Assembly: GCF_003265705.1 (NCBI RefSeq)
Contig: NW_020312788.1
Coordinates: 3,960,430 to 4,024,429, forward strand
Direction of reading: 5' to 3'
Origin: Callorhinus ursinus
Taxonomy: Eukaryota; Chordata; Mammalia; Carnivora; Otariidae
Length of the DNA: 64,000 bases
Positions 56,203-64,000 of this stretch are shown here, one piece after another. The notes under the pieces were generated by a model. It was not told where the DNA came from and did no database searches. It saw nothing but the letters and a program-made list of their open reading frames with translations. Each line of letters opens with the position of its first letter. The first letter of the stretch is position 1. A program made the translations under genes and the position numbers.

Positions 56203-57469
56203 GGAAACCCTGTCCTTAGACAAATTGGACTACTCACATTTCCCATAAATTCTTTTTCATTTTGCTCTTGTTTTTACTTCCTTCTAGAATGTGCCTATTG
56301 GAATCCTATACATCCTTCAAGATGTTGAGATATTAAGTATTGAGCAAAGTGATAAAGGTATCCTGTATTTCTAATATGTTTTGGCCTATCTTTCTTTACT
56401 TCTCACCAAGCAGAAAATCCTCCTAGGATCTATGGTTGTCTCTATTTTCATTAACCAGCTGGAACTACAATATTGTATCATTATTTTAAATCCAAGCAAT
56501 TGTAAACTGTCGACATGCTAAGAAAACTGCTATTGTAGATGACTAAAGCTGTTTAGGAGTTCATTTTCTTTTTTGGCTATCTAGTTCCTGTAATAAGTGG
56601 AAAATAGACCTAATGATAATAATTACAGCAATCATTTTTGGAATGCTTGCTGCACTGTGTTAAGACCTTTATCTATGTAATCCAGGGGCCCCAAATCTCA
56701 ACATTCCGTGCTTCCTGAAGGTGGTCATCACCTAAAAACTACCACGTTATTCTCCTGTTCTGGCTCTACCTATTTATGTCTCTTCTCACAAATCCCCTTG
56801 GTGAAATCTCATAGTGTTATTTCCCATCATGAAAATCAGTCCACAATAAGATTGCAGTCTCCTTATATTCCCCAAGTTTGGGACTCTTTGGTTTGAGATG
56901 CAAGAGGATGGCTGGGAAAGACAGCCTCCTACACAGTTCTTTCCCATGCTTATTATTTGGGTCCTCAAACAGGTTAGCTTGTACAAAGAGGCTCAGAGAT
57001 GATAAACCTAGTAATATATTTATTAGTAATTGGCTAATCATTTTGCTTTTTTATCCACAGTTTCTTTTAATGCACCTCACACCTCCATGAACAGTACCAC
57101 TCTCATCACCAGTTCACAGACAGGAATGAAGACTTATAAAGGTTAAGCTGCCCCAAATTAAACAAGTTTCCAAGAAATTACATTGGTTTTTATCTGTCAC
57201 TCCTCTAATCATAGGAGCACAAATTCAGTTCAAGGAGCTTGATGAGTTCCATTCCATTGCTCACCCAGGTCTGACTGCCACCAGGCACTTTCAACCCATC
57301 CCCAATTCCACATCCTCAATTGTGTAACCAAAGCTCCCATATAAGAGAATAAAAATAAATATGGAAGAAAGCAGGATGTAAAGGAGCTGCCCACATTAAC
57401 ATGTGTATGCAATTTAGCCAAAAATGGCCCATTACACCTGCACTGGCCTGTTATTTTAAACTAACAAAT
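56203..57469. other. unannotated DNA with weak MIR traces
   Basis: Weak antisense MIR-like blocks lie at 56610-56685 (AATTACAGCAATCATTTTTGGAATGCTTGC) and 57085-57175 (CATCACCAGTTCACAGACAGGAATGAAG). Otherwise unique. Overlapping frames at 56708-57090 have no motifs. Confidence 0.4.
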
Positions 57470-57640
57470 AAAGTGTATATGATTGTTAGCCTTGTTCCTA
57501 TCTGATAGTTGAGGAAACTAACACTCAGCAATGTTAAGCAATATGCCCACACTCATAAAAGTATCATGTGATTATGAGCAATGTGATTATGAGTAATTAG
57601 GAGTGGAGACTGAGTTCATAATCTGTCTGTCATACTATCT
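57470..57640 (-). repeat. MIR SINE relic, antisense
   Basis: CCTTGTTCCTATCTGATAGTTGAGGAAACTAACACTCAGCAATGTTAAGCAATATGCCCACACTCATAA follows the antisense MIR core CATTTTACAGATGAGGAAACTGAGGC...TTAAGTGACTTGCCCAAGGTCACAC. Confidence 0.7.
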
Positions 57641-58607
57641 CCTGGAGAAGGCCTTAGGGAAAGGGAAATATAAAGAAAGCAGTTTACATAAACTGAGAAT
57701 TTCCAATATTTATTCTAAATAAAATTTCACATTTCTTGCTCTTTGAACAGAAGGACTTTCAATAATTAGAGTTATGTGTTGAGACTTTCAATATATAGAG
57801 AGATAACATGCAGAAATGGACAAGAAACCACTTAAATCAATCAGCAGAAATATATCCATAAAAGAAAAAATAATTTCACATTTATGTTATAACATTGATT
57901 TTATAATTTCAGGCTTCTAGCAGGAAATGAGAGGAATGTCCTCTTATTCTCCCTCAGTGACTCAGAAGCCCATGCCCAGCAATAAATGCTGTATGTACTC
58001 AGTTTCCTCAGTAAATGCCACCTTAGCTGCTGCTTACTTTTCATATTAAAATACTTCTAATCCAGGTGAAGTTTGTGGTCTAAAGGGAGTGGCTTAATTT
58101 TTATTATATACTTATTAAGGAACATCTTAACTTTTTTAAAATGAAAATTAGTGAGGAAGGAAATAAAGTCAGATGAAATAGAAGGTATTTACTAAACCTG
58201 GTATATTTATGAAGAATGGCCTGTGGTACCCCACCTAATTATGAATTTAGGTTTTATTTAAATTTGCAAATGTTTATCTGTTAATTCATTTCATATAAAA
58301 TTGAATCCTAGATCACCAGTCCAAGGTAGTAGATAAAATTTTATTCTATCTGTCTAAAAATACATAAATGAAGATAAAGAAGATGATAGCAACCTAGTCT
58401 GAGATCAGGTTGTAATTATTAGATTATATCAATAAACCCCATTTTAGAATTTTTATTAAAAGCATTCCTTACTTTCCAAATATATTCTTTCATATACAAG
58501 GCTAGTTTTATAAATCTGTTCATTTACCTGGGTGTCTTACTATTGAGTAAAATAAGCATATTCAGAGATGAGGCTACATTATCATTTCATAGTTTTGGTC
58601 AGGAGGG
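57641..58607. other. unannotated AT-rich DNA
   Basis: No element or gene recognised. Confidence 0.5.
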
Positions 58608-58975
58608 GTACAATGGACTGAGTGTTTGTGTCCCTTCCAAAATTCATCAGCAGAATTCCTAACTCCCATTGTGATGGTACTAGGAGGTAGGACCTTTGAG
58701 AAATGGTCACGTCATGAAAGTTGAGCCCTACTGAATGAGATTAATGCTCTTATAAAAGGGACCCCAGAGAGTTTTCTTGCCCTCTTTCTACCACGTGAGA
58801 ATACAACGAATAGTTGGCAATTTGAAACCAGAAGAGGGTTCTCAGTAGAACTTGACATTGCTGGCACCCTGCTTTCAGACTTCCACCTCCAGAAATGTGT
58901 GAAATAAATTTTTCTTGCTTGTAAGTCACCTAGACTATGGTCCATGGTTATTGCATCCCAAACTAAGACAAGGTA
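58608..58975 (+). mobile_element. MaLR (MLT1-type) solo LTR, sense
   Basis: CAATGGACTGAGTGTTTGTGTCCCTTCCAAAATTCATCAGCAGAATTCCTAACTCCC is the MLT1 start. It is followed by GGAGGTAGGACCTTTGAG, GCTCTTATAAAAGGGACCCCAGAGAG, TACCACGTGAGAATACAACG, CTGGCACCCTGCTTTCAGACTTCCACCTCCAGAAATGTG and the polyadenylation signal AATAAA, ending CCAAACTAAGACA. Nearly full length. Confidence 0.93.
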
Positions 58976-60595
58976 TATGTTTTAGAATCATTGATGAGAA
59001 AGGCTTATATTTCTGATAGTCTCCAGCAAATGACATGTAAGTTCTCTCATACTCCTATAGCATAGAATTTATAGATTATAATTTTATTAGATGAAGTGAT
59101 CTACACAATATCCTCAATGAAAAATACCTTCTTGTAAGGAACTGCCTCGTTAATTAAGCTAAACACATAAAGCCTCAATGTTTTACTACTAGAAAGTTAA
59201 TCACTAAGTGGTGAGAAGCAGTTAGATTGCAGTTAGATGAGTTATTCCACATCTGTTGTTCTTGAATTGTATTTTCTCAACCCTCACTTAGTCCACTTAG
59301 TCCTCAGATATACACTGCTTTTTTTTTTCAATTCTTATTCAAGCATGGACACAGAATCTTTCTTTTTGTTCTCCTTAGCATGGTTTAAAAGGGAAGGAAT
59401 TTTCAACATTTTGACAAAATACTGAGGTACAATAAAAAGGACATGGAAATAGAAAGTATCTGAAGCTTAGATGGGTTTCTGATTCTACCATAACTAGTAT
59501 ACCTTCAGTTTACTGCAGATGCATGAGTTAGTCTAGCTGAGCTGAGACATTAAAAGAACCCTACAGCCAACTCAATTTTGAAATTTTGATCCATTGAATT
59601 GTGACCTAAAAAAATAGTTGTTTTAAGAACTAAGGTTTGAAATGAGTTTTTTTATGTAACAAAAACTAATGTATCATGGTTCAAATAATCTATTTTAATT
59701 TGGAAGGTAAATTCAAATGTCAGTGTCATCTTTTAGTTCTATGAGCACATGGACGAGAAACAGAGACAGACAGGCACACACAATTAGAGAGAGTGAGAGG
59801 AGGAAAGGCAGAGACAAAGATGATTAAAAATAACTTTCAGAAGGGCCTGGAAAAATCACATACACTATCTTGCCAGTAAAGGTTAATTCAAGTATGATAA
59901 GTCAACAGTAAGATAAAACATGATCTTGATCACTACCAACCTCAGAACACATGTTAATCACTAGAGAGTTGGTTTTAATATCTTATAACTATTTTTGCTA
60001 AAGCATTAAGCAAAGATGCTAAGTGCCTTCTATCAAAGAACAGATCATTAATGATCAAAAACTGCAAAGCATCTATTGTAGTTGGTGTGAAAAATCAACT
60101 CTGTTGAAAATAGATACAGTAAGGATGTTTTTCTGTTCACTTTGCATCTTTTAGTTGAAATTGTGATAAAAGCTATGTTAGTTAAATTTTTTAAAGCAAT
60201 TAATGCAAAATATTATGTTGGCCATCTGGTCAAATATTAAGAGGTCATACCATTACTGAAATTTAGTCTATCAACTTTAGTTGTGGAAACTATTGCAACT
60301 ATATTTTCAATACGTTTAGGAAAATTTCAAGGGCAAATACAAGGTAATTCTTGAGCCATCATGTAAATAATTTCCCTGTAATATTATTTCAGTTAACTAT
60401 TCAAAATGTCACAATTTTTAGTGTCTCTTTGCTCAGTCTCTTCCTTACCAAGAACATCTGACTCTCCTCCATTGTTATCATCATGAACATGTACTGAGCA
60501 ATGTGCTTTTGTTTGATCTCTTGAGAACTAAGAGGAATGTAAGATGTCAAAGGTCAGCAATTATTAGTCTCAAATTAAATGTTTAATGACCCTAT
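58976..60595. other. unannotated AT-rich DNA
   Basis: Mostly unique. A possible LTR 3' relic lies at 59560-59680 (GTTGTTTTAAGAACTAAGGTTTGAAATGAG, resembling TTGTTTTAAGCCACTAAGTTTG) but is weak. No gene recognised. Confidence 0.5.
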
Positions 60596-60599
60596 TAAC

Positions 60600-60880
60600 A
60601 TACAGGATTACTTAGAATAAAACTGCCTTAAAATCCAGTTTGTCTGATATAAGGATTGCTACTTCAGCTTTCTTTTGAGGTCCATTAGCATGATGAATGG
60701 TTCTCCACCTCCCCATGTTCAATCTGGAGGTCTCATTGGGTCTAGAATGAGTCTCTTGTAGACAGCGTATTGATGGGTCTTGTTTTTTTATCCAATCTGA
60801 TACTGTGTCTTTTGATTGGAGCATTTAGTCCATTTATATTCAGAGTAATTATTGAAAGATATGAATTTAGTGCCATTGTA
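60600..60880 (-). pseudogene. L1 ORF2 endonuclease N-terminus, truncated
   Basis: Minus-strand frame (60612-60824) with DWIKKQDPSIRCLQETH, which includes the endonuclease Glu of the QETH motif, then HANGPQKKAEVAILISDKLDFK. It matches the APE-like endonuclease of L1 ORF2p. The part upstream of 60824 continues in another frame (reverse complement of TTTATATTCAGAGTAATTATTG gives the NVNG region). The rest of ORF2 is absent. Confidence 0.88.
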
Positions 60881-60984
60881 TTACCTGTAAAGTCATTGTG
60901 TCTGTAGATTGTCTCTGTTCCTTTCTGGTCTTTGTTATTTTGGGCTCTCTTTGCTTATAGGACCACTTTAATATTTCTTGCAGG

Positions 60985-61786
60985 GCTGGTTTAGTGTTCA
61001 TGAATTCCTTTAGTTGTCCTGGAAACTCTATCTCTCCTTCTATTCTGAATTACAGGATTGCTAGATAAAGTATTCTTGGATGCATATTTTTCCCATTTAG
61101 CACAATAAATATATCATATCAGTCTGCTGCCACCCTTATATTTCTATGTTTGTAAGTTAAGAACCTCTTTTCCTGAGCTGCTTTCAGGATTTTCTCTTTA
61201 TCCCTGAAATTTCCAAGCTTCACTATATATGTTGAGGTGTTGACCTGTTTTTATTGATTTTGAGGGGGGTTCTCTGTGCCTCCTGGACTTGAATACCTGT
61301 TTCCTTCCCCAGATTAGGAAAGTTCTCAGCTATAATTTGTTCAAATAAACCTTCTGCCACCCCTTTTCTGGGACCCCTATTATTCAAGTATTATTTCACT
61401 TTATAATATCACTGAGTTCTCGAATTCTCTTTTCATGATCAAGTAGTTGTTTTCTCACTTTTTCTCAGCTTTCTTATTCTCCATCATTTTGTCTTCTATA
61501 ATCACTGACTCTTTGCCTTGTTTATCACAGCAGTTAGAGCTTCCATTTTGGACTGCATCTCAGTAATAGCATTTTTAATTTTGGCCTGACTAGATTTTAG
61601 TTCTTTTATTTCTACAGTAAGGGATTCTCTACTATCTTCTATGCTTTTTTCAAGCCCAGCTAGTATTTTTATAATCATTGTTTTGAATTCTACTTCTGAC
61701 ATCTTACTTAGATCCACATTGATTAAATCCCTGGCAGTGAGTACTGCCTCCTGTTCTTTCTTTTGGGGTAAGTTTCTCTGTCTCAT
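60985..61786 (-). pseudogene. L1 ORF1, frame-broken
   Basis: Starts MRQRNLPQKKEQEAVLTARD at 61786, homologous to the ORF1 at 18777. The open part is 94 residues with the coiled-coil helix (MSEVEFKTMIIKILAGLEKSIEDSRESL...). It is stopped at 61502, and further fragments of the helix, RRM and CTD follow in shifted frames down to about 61000 (for example the reverse complement of CCTGAGCTGCTTTCAGG for KAAQEK, and the EILK region near 60985). Cannot produce full ORF1p. Confidence 0.9.
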
Positions 61787-63391
61787 TATGTCCAGAAAAG
61801 AACAGATGAAAAAGAAAAGACAAAAATAGCAACACCACCACCAGAAAAATACAAATAAAACAAACCAGAAGAAAACAGAAACAAAATAAAATAAGAAAAA
61901 AAATCAAACAAGAAGTAAAACAGAACAAAACAATAAACTATATCCTGGGTGTAATTTGGTTTGTTTGTTAAAGGAAACTAGATCCCTGGGGCGCCTGGTT
62001 GGCTCAGTCGTTAAGCGTCTGCCTCCAGCTCAGGTCATGATCCCAGGGTCCTGGGATCTAGCCCTGCATCGGGTTCCCTGCTCTGTGGGGAGCCTGCTTC
62101 TCCCTCTCCCTCTCCCCCTCCCCCTGCTTGAGTTCCCTCTCTCACTGGGTCTCTCTCTGTCAAATAAATAAATAAATAAAATCTTTAAAAAAAAAAAGGA
62201 AACTAGATCCCAATATAGGAAAGAAAAAAAAACTTACATATGTAAAAAATTAAATACAATGAAAGAAAATAAAAAATAAAAAATATATTTTATATATTAC
62301 ATATACATAAAAATAAAAACTAAAGAATTTTTTAAAAGAATTGATAAAATAAGAAAATATCTGGGAAAAAAAAGACTAAAGAATAAACTAAAAAGAAAAA
62401 AACATGAATACTATGCACTGTTTTCACCAAGAGCTGAAGTTTTCCAGTTCTCTATGATTGGTAAATTTGGTGTTAGCTAGTTGTTCCTGCTGGTCTTCTG
62501 GGGGAGGGGTCTGTTGCACTGATTCTCAGGTGTCTTTCCCTGGGTGGAATTGCACCACCCTTGCCAGGGGGGCCGGGCTTAGTGTAAGCCAACTCCGATT
62601 GCTCTATGTGGTGCTGTTTTGCTCTCTGAAGGCTTTCAGCACCAATGGGGGGGAGGGGGATGAAAATGGTGGTGCCCTGATCTCTAGCCCTGGAGCTGAA
62701 AGTTCATGCCCCCCCCCATTCTTCAGTGCACCCTCAGGGAAAAGCAGTCGTTCCTGTCTCCCTGGTCTCCCATGGCGTGGACCCCTGCTGTTCCCTCCCC
62801 GGGGAGGTCTCACCCTGCTTCTCACTTAGCTTCTGCCTTTTCCTGGGCCCCTGCTTGGAGAACAGTTGCCCAACTATGCAGAAGTTTGTGGTTTATGGCA
62901 ACACAAAGCAGAAACCGGGTGTCTAGACTTGCTCTTTGCAGCTGGCTTCCCTACTCCAAAGCTTGGGAACTCTGCTGCACTCAGGCACCCCCATTCTTTC
63001 TGTGACAGCAGAGATCCTGAGACCACACTGTCTCACCTGAGATTATGCCCCACTTCACCACCTGAGTGACTTTAAGCCAGGGATGTTCCCAAATGTAGTA
63101 GAATTCTAAATGTTCCAATTTTGTGTCTGCTGCTTATACTATTTTCTGGTAATCTGATTAGGGGCTCCTCCTCTCTGCAGTTTATCTTCCAGGATATCAC
63201 CCCGGATTCATGTCTCCGCACCTCCTACCTTACAAAAACTGGTCACTTTTCTATTTGCAGAACTGCAGCAATTCTTTTCTCAGATCTCCCATTGATTTCA
63301 CAAGTGTTCAGAATGATTTACTAACTATCTAGCTGAATTCCAGGGACCAGACAAAATTAGCGTCCCCTACTCCACCATCTTAACTCCTCCT
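61787..63391 (-). promoter_or_regulatory. L1 5'UTR, antisense
   Basis: GC-rich for 62460-63070, with an AAGATGGTGG YY1-like core at the extreme right (63374-63383; CpG decayed from AAGATGGCGG). The region nearest ORF1 is A/T-rich (61800-62400), and a sense SINE splits it. Open frames on the plus strand such as 62458-62829 are by-products of its composition. Confidence 0.82.
61987..62196 (+). mobile_element. CAN-SINE, sense
   Basis: GGGGCGCCTGGTTGGCTCAGTCGTTAAGCGTCTGCC head, GATCCCAGGGTCCTGGGATC, CCTGCATCGGGTTCCCTGCTC, CT-rich tract and (AAAT)n tail. A perfect 16-bp TSD AAGGAAACTAGATCCC lies at 61971-61986 and 62197-62212. CpGs retained, so young. Confidence 0.98.
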
Positions 63392-64000
63392 CAGGGAGAA
63401 ATTTTATATTAAAGTCTTTTAAGAAGACTAGCTCTACTCAATACTTTATCTCTGGTAATCAGGTTATTTGGGTGACAGAGTAGAAATGATTTTGTCTTTT
63501 GGGCCTCATAAAACAATGAACCTAATGTTTCCACTATCAATTATTTTAAAATGGCATTTGATTAGAGTGTTTTTGTTCTATAGTGATATATATGTCTTCT
63601 TTATATTTGTCCCAAGTTATCCTGATTTCCTTTCTAGCCCTACTACCCATAAATAAATGCATATCATTTTATAAATTAAAGAGGACTATTAGGTAGATTT
63701 ATGGAAGAAAACCATAGGTATTTTATACCAAATGTGATCTTGTAGAATAACTGGTTCAAGGTAATCCTTTTGTATTATGGATAGAAACAGATGTTGAGTG
63801 AACCACTTACATCATACTGGGATTAATGGTATAAAAGCTACCTTCATTCCTACCCTATCATGGGTATCATGCTATTAGGGCAAGGCAATGCATTAAATAA
63901 AATGAAGCATCATAAACTGATAGATTTTAATTGGATTAGACAGAGTTTAGATACCATTGCTCCTTTGCTTAAAAATTGTCCATTTAAATTTTTATATAAT
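63392..64000. other. unannotated AT-rich DNA
   Basis: No element or gene recognised to the window edge. Confidence 0.5.

Larger units (their letters stand above)
60600..63391 (-). mobile_element. L1 LINE with 5' end but lacking its 3' two thirds, antisense
   Basis: The L1 5' end is at the right: the reverse complement of CCACCATCTTAACTCCTCC gives a start with AAGATGGTGG. Going left come the GC-rich 5'UTR, an A/T-rich spacer, ORF1 from 61786, and the N-terminal part of the ORF2 endonuclease, which stops at about 60600. No RT, 3'UTR or poly(A) is present, which is the reverse of the usual 5' truncation. I found no TSD. More diverged than the 17-kb L1. Confidence 0.92.

Noticed and set aside
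62458..63069. Open frames of 66-123 codons on both strands
   Set aside because: They lie in the GC-rich 5'UTR of the antisense L1 and have no homology of their own.

Overview
This is a gene-poor, AT-rich stretch of mammalian nuclear DNA. I see no multi-exon gene, no RNA gene and no convincing host coding sequence. The source is a carnivoran, most likely a caniform. About twenty copies of the tRNA-Lys-derived Carnivora SINE (CAN-SINE/SINEC) are present, and the younger LINE-1 copies have carnivore-type 5' and 3' ends. Most SINE tails read CTGTCAGATAAATAAATAAAATCTT, which I associate with bear, seal or mustelid relatives more than with dog. That narrower placement is an inference. Ancient mammalian layers (MIR, L2, MaLR LTRs, hAT/Charlie remnants) lie underneath.

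Layout. 1-10 kb is mostly unique DNA with MIR and L2 relics, two SINEs and an L1 tail. 10.1-13.6 kb is an old sense L1 carrying three SINEs. 13.66-16.3 kb is an L1 inserted with a twin-priming inversion, itself carrying another L1 tail. 17.0-21.7 kb is the best-preserved element: an L1 with an intact CpG-rich 5' end, 5'UTR, ORF1, ORF2 remnant, 3'UTR and a 13-bp target-site duplication (TSD), but with large internal deletions, stop codons and a SINE. 21.7-27.2 kb is mostly unique.

27.2-31.1 kb holds a HAL1-like relic, SINEs, a short L1 tail with an 18-bp TSD, a hAT MITE and L2. 31.1-34.1 kb is a second L1 that shares an internal-deletion junction with the 13.7-16.1 kb copy. 34.13-35.2 kb is an unusual tandem structure in which degenerate CCCTAA telomere-like DNA alternates with the same L1 segment. 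35-46 kb is mostly unique, with SINEs (including a tail-to-tail nested pair), L2, MIR, simple repeats and an unidentified CpG-containing, protein-like stretch at 37.0-37.6 kb.

46.2-54.5 kb is a deep nest of old L1/HAL1 sequence interrupted by SINEs, a MaLR LTR, an unidentified insert and a younger L1 with TSD. 54.7-59.7 kb contains relics of LTR-type elements and MIR. 60.6-63.4 kb is an antisense L1 that keeps its 5' end but lacks its 3' two thirds.

No genes work together here; the content is a record of successive retrotransposition. Autonomous L1 machinery (ORF1 RNA-binding protein, ORF2 endonuclease/reverse transcriptase) is present only as broken copies, and the SINEs are its non-autonomous dependants. 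Family names are assigned by recognition, not by database search, so subfamily labels are approximate. Boundaries supported by TSDs are accurate to a few bases; boundaries of ancient relics may be off by tens of bases.
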